This document shows positions 25,228 to 35,422 of a stretch of DNA of 64,000 nt, in pieces; positions within the stretch are counted from its first letter, which is position 1; every line of letters begins with the position of its first letter. Location: the NCBI RefSeq assembly GCF_021462415.1, contig NZ_JAKEDS010000004.1:62001-126000 (forward strand), in the 5' to 3' direction. The notes below the pieces were generated by a model. The model had not been told where the DNA came from, ran no database searches, and was given only the letters and a program-made list of their open reading frames with translations. The position numbers and the translations under genes were made by a program. Origin of the DNA: Rhodohalobacter sp. 614A (GTDB taxonomy: Bacteria > Bacteroidota > Rhodothermia > Balneolales > Balneolaceae).

Positions 25228-26625
25228 TTAATTTAAATTCAGTTGAGAAATAGGCAGGCCGCCTGCTCTGTGTAATGCCGCTACCTTTTTATTTAAATCA
25301 AAGATATTTTGTTTCAATTGAACTCGAAGTTCAAGCTCTTTTTGTACGGCATCCAGCAAATCTTCAACGTCTCCAAAACCAATATCATAATTTAGTTGCT
25401 CGTTTCGGACCCATTGCCGTGCTGTAACGAGTGCCTCTTCCGTCTGTTGCATTCTTGTTTCAGCGACCACTGCCTCACGATAACGATCATTAAGGTCTAA
25501 TATGATACCGTCGGATAAAGCTTTTTCGAGATCATTTACACGTTTGTACTCAATCCTGGCTTTATCAACCGAAGCACGCATGGAGAAAATATTCAGATTC
25601 TGCCGAATCCCGAACCCAATGCCAACGTTGCCATAGTTTGTAGTATTCCTGATAAAGGGATTGGTTTGCCGGGGCCGATTGGGTGTATGAGCGAAACTAC
25701 CGGTAACCCCGAGAAATAATAATGGATATTGCTGTGCTTTCTCTGCCTCCAACCTGTTTTCGAGAGCAGTGATTCCATATTCTACCCCAAGCATTTCAGG
25801 GCGTTCATCCATTGCAGTTTCAAGATAATAGGAATAATCTTCCAGCTCGTAAGGAACCGGATCCAGAAAGTTTGATTCCGGCACGTAAGTAACACCCGGC
25901 TCAGATTGTAAGGCATAATTCCATACTCTTCTAATGTAAGCAAGCGATTCTTCCACTTCCGTTCTACGCGTTACAAATTCTGCTTGGAAGATTTGAAACT
26001 TAAATACGTCAGACTCTTTCAGATCGGAACTCCCATCTTCCCGCATCTCGTCAATTGTATTTTGTACTGTTCCAAGTTGACTGTTGGCGTCTTCTAAAAT
26101 CCTGGAAATTTCGATGGCCAGCAAGTAGCTGTAATACAGATCGAATAACCTTAGTTCAGCTTCAGCTTTCACAGCACCGAATTCATATTGGGCTGATTTT
26201 GCCCCGGCTTCTGCCGCTTTGACGGCATTTGAAAGTGCACCCCATGTAAAAATTGGTTGCGTAGCAGATATTTCGGCACGGGTAAAAACGGCCCAGTTTT
26301 CCCAATCGTTAGAAAGATCGGGATCCAGATAAAGTTCTCCGTCACCAAGACCCGGCACATTGGTTTTTACACCCGGTACCACTCCGTGTTGTGTGTTCAG
26401 TTCAAATCTGGGTAAAATTCTTTGCCCTCTCATTTCCTGGATACGGTTTTCAGCTAAATCAACTTTTCCGCTTTCATAAGCAACCTGGCCGGAATTTTTC
26501 AGACCTCTGTCTATGAATTCAGTCAGATTAATTGAGAGTGTATCCTGACTTGATGCAGGCCGGCTGCCAAACAGAAAAAGCAGCGCTAATAATCCCGAGA
26601 CGAGTAATTTCTTATAATTTGACAT
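25228..26625 (-). CDS. TolC family outer-membrane channel protein
   Basis: 465 residues; signal peptide MSNYKKLLVSGLLALLFLFGSRPASSQ. Two repeated helical halves carry the usual pattern: LTEFIDRGLKNSGQVAYESGKVDLAENRIQEMRG, and in the second half GITALENRLEAEKAQQYPLLFLGVTG. Proteins of this kind form a trimeric tunnel across the outer membrane and periplasm for ABC or RND exporters. It is first in an operon with the MlaC-like gene. No membrane fusion protein or inner-membrane pump is adjacent, so its partner is not known from this window. Confidence 0.9.
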   Translation of the reverse strand: MSNYKKLLVSGLLALLFLFGSRPASSQDTLSINLTEFIDRGLKNSGQVAYESGKVDLAENRIQEMRGQRILPRFELNTQHGVVPGVKTNVPGLGDGELYLDPDLSNDWENWAVFTRAEISATQPIFTWGALSNAVKAAEAGAKSAQYEFGAVKAEAELRLFDLYYSYLLAIEISRILEDANSQLGTVQNTIDEMREDGSSDLKESDVFKFQIFQAEFVTRRTEVEESLAYIRRVWNYALQSEPGVTYVPESNFLDPVPYELEDYSYYLETAMDERPEMLGVEYGITALENRLEAEKAQQYPLLFLGVTGSFAHTPNRPRQTNPFIRNTTNYGNVGIGFGIRQNLNIFSMRASVDKARIEYKRVNDLEKALSDGIILDLNDRYREAVVAETRMQQTEEALVTARQWVRNEQLNYDIGFGDVEDLLDAVQKELELRVQLKQNIFDLNKKVAALHRAGGLPISQLNLN

Positions 26626-26682
26626 TATGGCGTTTTTCTAAAATTGAAATGTTTAAGCCAAAACGTACGAATATTGTCATTA

Positions 26683-26720
26683 TTTAAAAGAAAAGCCCCA
26701 ACATTGAGTTGAGGCTTTTC
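26683..26720 (-). terminator. Terminator downstream of tRNA-Ser
   Basis: On the minus strand GAAAAGCC(T/C)CAAC pairs across a short loop (CTCAATG) with its complement in GTTGGGGCTTTTC, followed by TTTTAAATAA. It begins 13 bp after the tRNA 3' end. Confidence 0.85.
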
Positions 26721-26733
26721 CTGATGTTTAATG

Positions 26734-26820
26734 CGGAGGGAGAGGGATTCGAACCCCCGGAGACCGCGAGGCCTCAACGGTTTTCAAGACCGCCGCATTC
26801 GACCACTCTGCCATCCCTCC
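26734..26820 (-). tRNA. tRNA-Ser (anticodon UGA)
   Basis: The minus strand folds as an 87-nt class II tRNA. The acceptor GGAGGGA pairs with TCCCTCC, followed by discriminator G. The anticodon loop is CTTGAAA in CGGTCTTGAAAACCG, giving UGA, which reads UCA serine codons. There is a long variable arm and a T loop GGTTCGAATCC. CCA is not encoded. It lies between the tolC-like gene and atpG, with its own terminator. Confidence 0.96.
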
Positions 26821-26899
26821 AAAAAATTTTGATTGATGATTATTTGCTAAAAAATACGTCATTCAAAAATCTTCAATCAGAAATCGTAAATCAAAAAAA

Positions 26900-27790
26900 T
26901 TAATTGTCTTCCAGGGCCGCAGCGCCGGAAACAATTTCAGAAATTTCTGTGGTAATAGCGCTTTGTCTGGCCTGATTATACTCAAGTTTCAGATCTTGTT
27001 CCAGCTCTTTGGCATTTTCGGTTGCATTATCCATAGCTGCCATTCGCGCACCCTGTTCAGAAGCATTCGATTCCAATACAGCCCGCCATAATTGCATATT
27101 CAAATGAACGGGCAAAAGCTTATCGAGAATTGACTCCGGATCAGGTTCGTAAATATAATCAGTTTCCGAAGAAGACTGATCCGTATCCTCAATAAAATCA
27201 GTTTGAAGAGGCAGTACCTCATCAACCAATCTGTTTTGGCTGATAACCGTTTTAAATTCATTAAACGCTATCAGAACCTTATCGTAATTTTCTTCAACGA
27301 AATTATCAGTCGCATACTTCATAATGGCCGATGTTTCTTCGTAATTCAGATTATCGAAGAAACCGGGATATGACTGAACAACGTTATAATTTCGCTTCTT
27401 GAAGTAACCGGATGCTTTCTTCCCGATGGTAATAACATCCAGATCTCCATTCTTATGAAACCCGGCATACTGATCAGATATCGTACTTTCAACTTTTCTG
27501 AAAAGATTATTATTGAATCCGCCGCAAAGTCCGCGATCTGATCCAACAACAATCAACAATACTTTTCGAATCTCTTCCGGTTTGCGCAACAAATCGTTTT
27601 GAATTTCTTGCTGAGCTGATACCAGCCGCGAAACGACTTCTCCCATTTTCTTGGAATAAGGCCGCGTCTCCGTCATACGCTGCTGCGCTTTGCGAAGCTT
27701 TGCTGCAGCCACCATTTTCATGGCTTTTGTAATCTGCTGCGTATTCTGGATGGATGAGATCCGATTTCGTATGTCACGAAGATTCGCCAT
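26900..27790 (-). CDS. atpG: ATP synthase F1 gamma subunit
   Basis: 296 residues. The ends are diagnostic: MANLRDIRNRISSIQNTQQITKAMKMVAAAKLRKAQ at the N-terminus and ASEQGARMAAMDNATENAKELEQDLKLEYNQARQSAITTEISEIVSGAAAL at the C-terminus, which together make the rotating coiled coil. VVGSDRGLCGGFN is the conserved start of the globular part. It is the last gene of the operon, 9 bp after atpA. The expected partners atpD and atpC are not in this cluster. Confidence 0.97.
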   Translation of the reverse strand: MANLRDIRNRISSIQNTQQITKAMKMVAAAKLRKAQQRMTETRPYSKKMGEVVSRLVSAQQEIQNDLLRKPEEIRKVLLIVVGSDRGLCGGFNNNLFRKVESTISDQYAGFHKNGDLDVITIGKKASGYFKKRNYNVVQSYPGFFDNLNYEETSAIMKYATDNFVEENYDKVLIAFNEFKTVISQNRLVDEVLPLQTDFIEDTDQSSSETDYIYEPDPESILDKLLPVHLNMQLWRAVLESNASEQGARMAAMDNATENAKELEQDLKLEYNQARQSAITTEISEIVSGAAALEDN

Positions 27791-27799
27791 CGGTTCCTA

Positions 27800-29413
27800 T
27801 TATTCGTTTGTTGCTATAATTTGATCAATCGTGCTTTGGGCCGTCTCAAGGAGCTCGTCACCAAAAGAATCATCAAGCACACCCGATTCACCCAGCCGAT
27901 CCATTTTCTGTGAGTATTTGGCATGAACCGTTTCGAGGAACATGTTTTCAAACTCACCAATTTGATCAACCGTGAGCTTATCTAGCAAGCCTTCATTGTT
28001 GATTTTCAACAGTGCAATCTGTTGTTCTACCGGCAACGGTTTGTATTCACCTTGTTTCATCAGTTCAACCGTACGTTCTCCACGCTTAAGTTGTCGCTGG
28101 GTAGCTGCATCCAAATCAGACCCGAACTTGGAGAATGCCTCAAGTTCACGATACTGAGCAAGATCAAGCTTCAGTGTTCCAGACAGTTTCTTCATTGATT
28201 TTACCTGTGCAGAACCACCCACACGAGATACTGAAATACCAACATCAATTGCAGGACGAATACCTGAGTTAAAGAGATCGGTATCAAGGAAAATCTGTCC
28301 GTCTGTAATAGAAATTACGTTTGTCGGGATATATGCAGATACGTCACCTGCCTGCGTTTCAATTACCGGAAGTGCAGTCAGTGATCCACCACCTTTCACT
28401 TTCGGTGCAAGTTCTTCAGGTACGTTGTTCATCTGCTTGGCTACCTCATCATTATCAATCACTTTTGCAGCCCGTTCAAGAAGACGGCTATGCAGATAAA
28501 ATACGTCACCGGGATACGCTTCACGCCCCGGAGGTCTTCTCAGAAGAAGTGAAAGTTCACGATAAGCAACAGCCTGCTTCGACAAGTCATCATAAATCAC
28601 CAAAGCATGGCGTCCGGTATCCCGGAAATATTCGCCTATTGCGGCACCTGCAAATGGTGCAATATACCGAAGCGGAGCCGAAGCACTGGCGGGTGCAGAA
28701 ACTACAACCGTATAATCAAGTGCATCATATTCTTTAAGAGTATTCACGATCGATGCAACCGTTGAACCTTTCTGCCCAACCGCTACATAGATACAGAAAA
28801 CCGGTTTGTCAGTATCCTGTGTATTTTTTTGATTGATGATTGTATCGAGGGCTACAGCTGTTTTTCCAGTCTGGCGGTCGCCAATAATCAGCTCCCGCTG
28901 TCCTCGTCCAATCGGAATTAACGAGTCAATTGCTTTAATACCTGTCTGAAGTGGCTCACCCACCGGTTCACGATAAATTACACCGGGAGCTTTTCGTTCC
29001 AAAGGCAAACGAACCGTTTCTCCGGCAATTGATCCTTTACCGTCAAGAGGTTTACCAAGCGGATCAATTACCCGTCCAAGCAGGCCGTCACCAACATTGA
29101 GAGACGCAATACTTTTTGTTCGTTGAACCGTATCGCCTTCTTCAACAACTTTCGTAGAACCAAATAATACAATACCTACGTTGTCCTCCTCGAGGTTCAA
29201 TACCATTCCACGAACGGGGTTTCCTTCATCGTCAATCGAATCAGGTAGCTCCACAAGTTCGCCGGCCTGAACTTTGGAAAGCCCGTATACGCGCGCAATA
29301 CCGTCACCAACTTCCAGAACGGTTCCCACATCGTACACTTCGGCTTCTCCGTCAAAACCGGTCAGTTGTTTTCTTAAAATAGCCGATACTTCATCGGGTC
29401 TGACTTGACTCAT
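27800..29413 (-). CDS. atpA: ATP synthase F1 alpha subunit
   Basis: 537 residues with [20 protein letters not shown], the P-loop [10 protein letters not shown] and the alpha-specific [63 protein letters not shown] is the ATPase alpha/beta family signature. It has the long alpha form with a full C-terminal helical bundle (about 30 residues longer than the E. coli protein). Alpha subunits bind nucleotide but are not the catalytic site, which is in beta, encoded elsewhere. It lies within the atp operon, 17 bp after atpH. Confidence 0.97.
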   Translation of the reverse strand: MSQVRPDEVSAILRKQLTGFDGEAEVYDVGTVLEVGDGIARVYGLSKVQAGELVELPDSIDDEGNPVRGMVLNLEEDNVGIVLFGSTKVVEEGDTVQRTKSIASLNVGDGLLGRVIDPLGKPLDGKGSIAGETVRLPLERKAPGVIYREPVGEPLQTGIKAIDSLIPIGRGQRELIIGDRQTGKTAVALDTIINQKNTQDTDKPVFCIYVAVGQKGSTVASIVNTLKEYDALDYTVVVSAPASASAPLRYIAPFAGAAIGEYFRDTGRHALVIYDDLSKQAVAYRELSLLLRRPPGREAYPGDVFYLHSRLLERAAKVIDNDEVAKQMNNVPEELAPKVKGGGSLTALPVIETQAGDVSAYIPTNVISITDGQIFLDTDLFNSGIRPAIDVGISVSRVGGSAQVKSMKKLSGTLKLDLAQYRELEAFSKFGSDLDAATQRQLKRGERTVELMKQGEYKPLPVEQQIALLKINNEGLLDKLTVDQIGEFENMFLETVHAKYSQKMDRLGESGVLDDSFGDELLETAQSTIDQIIATNE

Positions 29414-29430
29414 TACTATATCCTAATTTT

Positions 29431-29976
29431 TTATTCAACTGCAGTTGAAGTCAATCGATGCTTCAACTGATTTAATTTAAATTTAACAGATCCATCCACT
29501 ACGGTATCATCTATCCGATACTTCAGCCCGCCAATGAGCTCTTCATCAACTTCTGTTTTAAACTCAACTTTCTTGCCGGTAGTTTGCTCAATACTCTTCC
29601 TCAATGCTTCTAATTGAGCTTTTTCCAGTTTATTGGCGGAAGTAACACTTACTTCTATGATGCCTTTATGGCGATTGTATAATTCAATAAAATTTTTGGA
29701 GATATCCTCAAAAAGAGATTCTCTGTCCTTCTTCGACAAAAGCTCATAGAGCTGAAGGGTAATATCCTGAACCTTATCTTTAAAGATCGCTTCAACTGCT
29801 TTTTTCTTTTGATCTTTTTTAACGATAGGATTTTTCAGGAATAACCTCAGTTCATCAGATGCCCCAATGGTATTTTTAATCAAGAGCATATCTTCCCTGG
29901 CCTTTTCGAGAGTGTCTTGCTCGATTGCTATTTCCAGGAAAGCGTTTGCGTATCGCCGTGCAGCCTTTGTACTCAT
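29431..29976 (-). CDS. atpH: ATP synthase F1 delta subunit
   Basis: 181 residues beginning MSTKAARRYANAFLEIAIEQDTLEKAREDMLLI and with the C-terminal GLKYRIDDTVVDGSVKFKLNQLKHRL, the conserved ATP synthase delta (OSCP) end that ties the b-stalk to the top of F1. It sits 3 bp after atpF and 17 bp before atpA in the usual order. Confidence 0.96.
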   Translation of the reverse strand: MSTKAARRYANAFLEIAIEQDTLEKAREDMLLIKNTIGASDELRLFLKNPIVKKDQKKKAVEAIFKDKVQDITLQLYELLSKKDRESLFEDISKNFIELYNRHKGIIEVSVTSANKLEKAQLEALRKSIEQTTGKKVEFKTEVDEELIGGLKYRIDDTVVDGSVKFKLNQLKHRLTSTAVE

Positions 29977-29979
29977 TGA

Positions 29980-30513
29980 TTAATTGGTTTTTGGCAGATC
30001 GTTGATAAATGAATCAACCAATTCCTTGTTTTTCTCTTTATCCAGTTCTGAGTGGATGATGACAGAGGCAGATTTAACAGCCAGTTCCGCAACTTCATTT
30101 CTAAGATCCTGAAGTGCTCGCTGTTTTTCCTGCTCAATTGTATTGCGGGCGTCTTCGAGAATTTTAGCCGCGTCTTTCTTGGCCTTCTCAATTTTTTCGT
30201 TCCGCAATATTTCGGCATCCTCCAGGGCTTCTTTCCGAATTTTCTGAGCTTTTACTTCAGCTTCGCGTAAAGCTTTTTCGTTGTCTTTGGAGATCTGTTC
30301 CGCCTTGGCAAGAGCCTTTTCAGCGGATTCCAATGACTCCTTGATTCGTTCTTCACGCTCAGAAAGTGCACCCATAATCAGCGGAACAGCATACTTGGCC
30401 ATTACAATCAGAAAAAGAATCAGGGTAATGGCAACCCATATGGCAAATCCACTGTTAAAATTGAGGATTCCTCCCCCACCGCCACTTGCTGCTTCTGCAA
30501 AAATCAGCGTCAT
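29980..30513 (-). CDS. atpF: ATP synthase F0 b subunit
   Basis: 177 residues. One N-terminal membrane helix (GFAIWVAITLILFLIVMAKYAVPLI) is followed by a long charged helix (EREERIKESLESAEKALAKAEQISKDNEKALREAEVKAQKIRKEA..) that forms the outer stalk. Its start overlaps nothing; the gap to atpE is 18 bp. It is a single b gene, so the stalk should be a homodimer. Confidence 0.96.
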   Translation of the reverse strand: MTLIFAEAASGGGGGILNFNSGFAIWVAITLILFLIVMAKYAVPLIMGALSEREERIKESLESAEKALAKAEQISKDNEKALREAEVKAQKIRKEALEDAEILRNEKIEKAKKDAAKILEDARNTIEQEKQRALQDLRNEVAELAVKSASVIIHSELDKEKNKELVDSFINDLPKTN

Positions 30514-30531
30514 GATTGAGTTGATTTATGA

Positions 30532-30798
<267 letters not shown>

Positions 30799-30810
30799 TT
30801 AAAAGTTCTT

Positions 30811-31872
30811 TTATGCGTGCATTTCCACGCCTTCCTCGTAATCATGATGCTCATGTTCTTCAGCAGCCATTCCAATAAATACCGCCGAAAGCAGGGTAAA
30901 AATGTATGCCTGCAATACACCAACAAAGGCCTTTAAAACATAGAGTGCCACGGTCAATGGAACTACTAAAATACTGGACCCGAGACCAAAGGCCGGACTA
31001 AAAAATTCCGTAAAAATAAATATCAGCCCCAAGATACAAATAATCATAATCTTGCCAGACAACATGTTCGCAAACAGACGCACTGCCAGAGCAAGTGGCT
31101 TGGTGAACAAACCTAAAATTTCGATGGGCGTTAAAATCAATCTCATAAGCGGCGGCACGCCGGGAAACATAAACACGTGCTCCCAGTGATCTTTCGAACC
31201 GTTCCACTGTGTGAGAAAAAATGTAAAAGCGGCTAAAATTGCCGTTACTGTAATATCTGCTGTTGCCGTAACACCCCATGGTAACAATCCAAACAAATTC
31301 ATAAAGGTGATCGCAACAAATACCGCAAACAAATACGGAACAAATTTCTTGTATTTACTCTCGGTTATGTTTGGTTTTGCAATTTCATCCCGAACAAAAA
31401 CAAAGGTGAGTTCGAACAAATTCTGAAACCAGCCTGTTGGCTCTGTCTCACGGCCCGCTCCTTTCTTATACTTACGCGCCATGGAAATGGTTATCCAAAG
31501 CGTTAGAACAATGGCAAACCAGAAATACATCAAGTGCGAAGTGATGGACATATCCAACACAATTTCATTCCCTGTTGTAGATACGAGGCTGTGGTCCGGC
31601 AATTCTTCAAATTCTCCGGATTCAACGGCTGCTTCTGTCGTTGCATAAACCTTGGGCAGGGCACTTCCTTCAACAAAAATAATCCGCGGAAGGTATACAT
31701 GGTATCCGGCCACATCAAGATAATGGTGGTCCTGAACTTTCCCGATTACATCGATTGGATTTTCACTCTGACTCTCTTCAGTATCAGTAGCGTCTGCGGC
31801 TGTCAATGCAGTAGGATTTATGGTCAATAAAAAGAGAGCTGTAACAGCTATCCGACGCAAAATTCGACTCAT
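30811..31872 (-). CDS. atpB: ATP synthase F0 a subunit with N-terminal extension
   Basis: 353 residues, about 80 more than the E. coli protein. The extra length is a signal-like start (RRIAVTALFLLTINPTALTAADA) and ~90 residues outside the membrane (ENPIDVIGKVQDHHYLDVAGYHVYLP...). The core then has the expected helices, with the essential arginine in LALAVRLFANMLSGKI and the C-terminal half of the proton path (AYIFTLLSAVFIGMAAEEH). The protein ends in a His/Glu-rich tail (EEHEHHDYEEGVEMHA). Similar extended a subunits are known in Bacteroidota; the extension's role is unknown. 63 bp separates it from atpE. Confidence 0.95.
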   Translation of the reverse strand: MSRILRRIAVTALFLLTINPTALTAADATDTEESQSENPIDVIGKVQDHHYLDVAGYHVYLPRIIFVEGSALPKVYATTEAAVESGEFEELPDHSLVSTTGNEIVLDMSITSHLMYFWFAIVLTLWITISMARKYKKGAGRETEPTGWFQNLFELTFVFVRDEIAKPNITESKYKKFVPYLFAVFVAITFMNLFGLLPWGVTATADITVTAILAAFTFFLTQWNGSKDHWEHVFMFPGVPPLMRLILTPIEILGLFTKPLALAVRLFANMLSGKIMIICILGLIFIFTEFFSPAFGLGSSILVVPLTVALYVLKAFVGVLQAYIFTLLSAVFIGMAAEEHEHHDYEEGVEMHA

Positions 31873-31893
31873 CTTAAAAGGTAGTATTCTCGA

Positions 31894-32259
31894 TTATTTT
31901 GAGAGTTTATAATTCAGAAATATCACTTCGTTTACAGAATGAAAAATATACGAAATTATAAAACTAACAGTAAAACTAAATTCGTGGATTTTTGTCACTG
32001 TAAGAATAAGGATGAATATAACGCAAACGATAAGGAAGCGAACAAACAGTGAGATAAAGTACAGGCGAAGAAAATTCTCGTCGGCATCTTTGTAGATGGA
32101 GGACGAAACCAAGTGAACGATAACTGCAAAGAGCCCAAGAAAATAGCCGGTTGCCCAGCCAATTTGTTCCTGGATTGGCAGCATCAAAATCAGAACCAAA
32201 ACAAGAAGGGCAAATATTAAAACGCTGAGCCGCAAATATTTTGGTACTTCTTTTATCAT
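31894..32259 (-). CDS. Small membrane protein of the ATP synthase operon (AtpI-like)
   Basis: 121 residues with four membrane helices (YLRLSVLIFALLVLVLILML; IGWATGYFLGLFAVIVHLVSS; FISLFVRFLIVCVIFILIL; FSFTVSFIISYIFHSV). It lies between atpZ and atpB, where AtpI is usually found. AtpI proteins help build the c ring or carry ions for it. Sequence similarity to E. coli AtpI is too weak to be sure by eye; position and topology support the call. Confidence 0.7.
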   Translation of the reverse strand: MIKEVPKYLRLSVLIFALLVLVLILMLPIQEQIGWATGYFLGLFAVIVHLVSSSIYKDADENFLRLYFISLFVRFLIVCVIFILILTVTKIHEFSFTVSFIISYIFHSVNEVIFLNYKLSK

Positions 32260-32271
32260 ATCAGAAATAAA

Positions 32272-32487
32272 TCAACTCTTATTCCCTGTGTCTCTTGCGA
32301 TCCTTATGAAAATGGCGAGCATTAAAACAATTCCCAGAAAAATTCCCGACAGTAAAAACCAGGGGGATGTTTGAAATTTTTCATCCAGCCAATAGCCGGC
32401 TAAAATAGGCACGGCAAAGGAGGCTGCAATCTCTACCCCAAGGCTTGCATATTCTAAATACTTTCTATTTTTAGGATCATTGAACAA
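32272..32487 (-). CDS. atpZ: AtpZ/AtpI family ATP synthase accessory protein
   Basis: 71 residues, two membrane helices (YLEYASLGVEIAASFAVPILAGYWLDEKFQT and WFLLSGIFLGIVLMLAIFIRIAR), with the conserved GYWLDxxFxTxPWFLLxGxxLG motif of AtpZ. It is the first atp gene and directly follows the bactofilin gene (11 bp), so the wall genes and the ATP synthase are probably on one transcript. Confidence 0.88.
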   Translation of the reverse strand: MFNDPKNRKYLEYASLGVEIAASFAVPILAGYWLDEKFQTSPWFLLSGIFLGIVLMLAIFIRIARDTGNKS

Positions 32488-32498
32488 ACAATTGCTCG

Positions 32499-32945
32499 CT
32501 ATGCTTTTTCTTTCACCACGGTTGATTCTGCATAATCTGCATCTGTTGCTCCGTCAATATTGGCTTCTTGCGCACCCATTCTGCAGTTACCGTTAATCTG
32601 AGCACCCTCTTCAACCAAAAGAGTTTTGGTTAAAATATCTCCGCCAACTGAGGCCGACTGTCTCAGGCTAAGTTTGCTTGATACTTTAATAGTTCCCTCA
32701 ACTTTTCCTGCAATATCTGCTTCAGCCGAAGTAATATTTCCGTCAATCTGAGCGGTTGAGCTAACGATTACTTTCCCTTTACAAATCACCTCACCTTCCA
32801 GCCGGCCGGAAATGCGAATGTCGTTTTGGGATTTAATGGTTCCTTTTATTTTTGTGCCTTCACTAATCATATTCAGGGAAGGTGATTTTTGAGTTGTACC
32901 GTTCACGTTATTCTCTGGGTTATTGGGTTTATTATTATTAAACAT
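32499..32945 (-). CDS. Bactofilin (polymer-forming cytoskeletal protein)
   Basis: 148 residues. After a disordered, Asn/Lys-rich N-tail the central region is a regular beta-helix of bactofilin repeats (SEGTKIKGTIKSQNDIRISGRLEGEVICKGKVIVSSTAQIDGNITSAEADIAGKVEGTIKVSSKLSLRQSASVGGDI). The short C-tail ends in KEKA. These proteins polymerise without nucleotides and place peptidoglycan enzymes. The upstream gene is an M23 peptidase (8 bp away), the pairing seen where bactofilin guides a cell-wall hydrolase. Confidence 0.93.
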   Translation of the reverse strand: MFNNNKPNNPENNVNGTTQKSPSLNMISEGTKIKGTIKSQNDIRISGRLEGEVICKGKVIVSSTAQIDGNITSAEADIAGKVEGTIKVSSKLSLRQSASVGGDILTKTLLVEEGAQINGNCRMGAQEANIDGATDADYAESTVVKEKA

Positions 32946-32953
32946 TTAGAAAA

Positions 32954-33820
32954 TTACTCCATAAGATACATAAGTGGATTTTGGGGAACACCATTCTTCC
33001 AAATCTCAAGATGCAGGTGAGACCCGGAACTCAAAATCCCGCTGTTTCCAACAAGACCGAGAAGATCGCCTTTCAACACCACATCGCCCTGCTCTTTCAG
33101 AAGTCTGGCACTGTGCTTATAAACACTCATTATGCCATCTGAATGCTGGACGTATATTACATATCCATAGTTAATTGTCCAACCCGTATTCACAACTGTT
33201 CCATCAGCAATGGACCGGAACTCTGTATTCATATTAGCGGCAAGGTCAATTCCGAAGTGCCCGTCATCAGTTGAATAACCTTGCGTTAATACTCCGTCTA
33301 CCGGATAAAAACTTGGAAAATCAGGGCCTTTTGCAAGTTTTGAAGACGTAATAATTTGATTCTGGTTCAGCATCTCAAAGGTTGGAACAGAAACCGAACC
33401 GCGCCATGTGCTATTTTCATCAGCAGCTTCACTATCATTGTATTCTATGATATCATTGTTCACCACAAAACTGGTATCAGGTACCGTTCTCAGGAAGTTT
33501 TTTAAATCATTTAGTTGAACTTCCCGGGCATAGAGTGAATCCTGAAGCGCTTCAACCCTTTCATTAATAGCAATAACTTCATCGCGAAACCGGTCATCAA
33601 TTTGTTGTTGATAGATTGAACTGAGCGGTGTAACGAAGAAAATTGCTACCGTAAAAATAATGGCAAGAACAGCTACAACAATACCCGTTTTTATAACATC
33701 AAGAGATGTAAGCTTGAATGTATTAGACGCATCCGGATCGTTTTCATCCAGAACCACGACGGTCACCTTACCTTCTTTCTCCGAGAATATTTTTCTAAGA
33801 AAATCCCACATTGTATGCAT
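32954..33820 (-). CDS. M23 family peptidoglycan endopeptidase, membrane-anchored
   Basis: 288 residues. A short cytosolic start (MHTMWDFLRKIFSEKEGKVTVVVLDEND) precedes one helix (IKTGIVVAVLAIIFTVAIFFVTPL), a coiled-coil stretch (QIDDRFRDEVIAINERVEALQDSLYAREVQLNDLKNFL) and the zinc peptidase LytM domain. In the last, GYSTDDGHFGIDLAA gives the first His and Asp, and SHLHLEIWKNG gives the HxH. The enzyme should cut cross-links in the wall. The cytoplasmic tail is a candidate contact for the bactofilin encoded next. Confidence 0.92.
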   Translation of the reverse strand: MHTMWDFLRKIFSEKEGKVTVVVLDENDPDASNTFKLTSLDVIKTGIVVAVLAIIFTVAIFFVTPLSSIYQQQIDDRFRDEVIAINERVEALQDSLYAREVQLNDLKNFLRTVPDTSFVVNNDIIEYNDSEAADENSTWRGSVSVPTFEMLNQNQIITSSKLAKGPDFPSFYPVDGVLTQGYSTDDGHFGIDLAANMNTEFRSIADGTVVNTGWTINYGYVIYVQHSDGIMSVYKHSARLLKEQGDVVLKGDLLGLVGNSGILSSGSHLHLEIWKNGVPQNPLMYLME

Positions 33821-33867
33821 GCTGGCGAAAGAAGTCTCTTTCTTTTGATATCAATTACGATTTATAA

Positions 33868-35343
33868 TCAGGATACGGAATAGTTCGGAGCTTCTTTAGT
33901 AATCTGTACGGAATGCGGATGTCCCTCGCGGTAACTGGCTGCTGATATCTGTACAAATTCGGCTTGCTTGAGTTCATCAATAGTGGTTGCTCCTACATAT
34001 CCCATGGCCGCGCGCAAACCACCTGTCATCTGGTGAACCACTTCACTTAAATAGCCTTTATAAGGAACGCGGCCTTCAATTCCTTCAGGAACGAGTTTAA
34101 GATCGTCTTCCACATCCTGGAAGTAGCGGTCGCTGGAACCTTTTGCCATCGCTCCCAAACTTCCCATCCCCCGATACGATTTGTATTTCCTGGATTCATA
34201 AATAATGGTCTCGCCCGGACTTTCATCCACTCCGGCAAACATGGAACCCATCATTACAGCATCAGCGCCACCGGCTATGGCTTTTGGAATATCTCCGGTC
34301 TGTTTGATGCCACCGTCGGCAATCAAACCAATTCCATTTTCCTTGGTGAACTCGGCAATTTCCATAATGGCGGAAAGCTGAGGTACGCCAACACCCGTTA
34401 CAATACGGGTTGTACAAATAGATCCCGGACCTACTCCTACTTTTACAACATCCGCACCGGACTCGGCAAGAGCTTCTGCAGCAGCACGGGTGGCAATATT
34501 CCCGCCAACCACATTCAAATCTTTATAAGTTGATTTAATTTTCCTCACCGCATTCAACACACCTTGCGAGTGTCCGTGTGCCGTGTCAACCGTCACAATA
34601 TCCACACCACATTCTACTAAGGCATCCACGCGATCCATTGTATCGGGTGTAACTCCTACTGCGGCGCCTACCCGCAAACGGCCCATTTCGTCTTTACAGG
34701 CATTTGGGAAGTTCATTTTCTTCTCAATGTCCTTAAACGTAATCAACCCGACCAGCACCTTATTCTTATCAACAATGGGAAGTTTCTCTACTTTATATTG
34801 TTGAAGAATCTCTTCAGCCTCTTCCAAGCTTGTATTTTCTTTTGCAGTGATGAGATCTTCACTGGTCATAATTGTATCGAGACGTTTATCTACGTAGTGT
34901 TCAAACCGTAAATCCCGATTCGTAACAATACCGATTAGTCTATTTCCTTGTTCTACAATCGGTATTCCGCCAATTTTATGCTTTTTCATCAATGCCCGGG
35001 CGTCTTTCACCGTCGCAGTTGGAGGAAGTGTTACGGGATCAACAATCATTCCGCTCTCACTTCTTTTCACCAACCGAACGTGCTCGGCCTGATCTTCGAT
35101 GGACATGTTCTTATGAAGCATGGCAATGCCGCCTTCTCGTGCAAGCGCAATGGCAAGGCGGTATTCCGAAACAGTATCCATCGCCGCACTGAAAACCGGC
35201 GTGTTTAATGTAATGGTTGGAGTGAGTTTTACTTTTGTATCAACATCGCGCGGTAAAACCTGAGAGTAAGATGGTACAAGAAGAACATCATCATATGTTA
35301 ATCCCTGGCGGGTAATACTGGCGAAGGGGGAGGAATTCGTCAT
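33868..35343 (-). CDS. guaB: Inosine-5'-monophosphate dehydrogenase
   Basis: 491 residues, full length. The catalytic loop has Cys310 in [18 protein letters not shown]; two CBS domains (about 100-205; [25 protein letters not shown] and [22 protein letters not shown]) sit within the barrel, and the flap carries [11 protein letters not shown]. The enzyme makes XMP from IMP with NAD+, the committed step to GMP. It lies 47 bp upstream of the M23 gene on the same strand and could share its transcript. Confidence 0.97.
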   Translation of the reverse strand: MTNSSPFASITRQGLTYDDVLLVPSYSQVLPRDVDTKVKLTPTITLNTPVFSAAMDTVSEYRLAIALAREGGIAMLHKNMSIEDQAEHVRLVKRSESGMIVDPVTLPPTATVKDARALMKKHKIGGIPIVEQGNRLIGIVTNRDLRFEHYVDKRLDTIMTSEDLITAKENTSLEEAEEILQQYKVEKLPIVDKNKVLVGLITFKDIEKKMNFPNACKDEMGRLRVGAAVGVTPDTMDRVDALVECGVDIVTVDTAHGHSQGVLNAVRKIKSTYKDLNVVGGNIATRAAAEALAESGADVVKVGVGPGSICTTRIVTGVGVPQLSAIMEIAEFTKENGIGLIADGGIKQTGDIPKAIAGGADAVMMGSMFAGVDESPGETIIYESRKYKSYRGMGSLGAMAKGSSDRYFQDVEDDLKLVPEGIEGRVPYKGYLSEVVHQMTGGLRAAMGYVGATTIDELKQAEFVQISAASYREGHPHSVQITKEAPNYSVS

Positions 35344-35422
35344 GGAAAAATTTACTTTTTTTACAGTTTGGTAAAGATAAAAAATCCATGTGAACTTCCT
35401 TACCTCAAATCGGAATAAATGT

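Noticed and set aside
28321-28737. 138-codon plus-strand frame inside atpA
   Set aside because: Antisense of a highly conserved gene; long antisense frames are expected where the codon use is biased.
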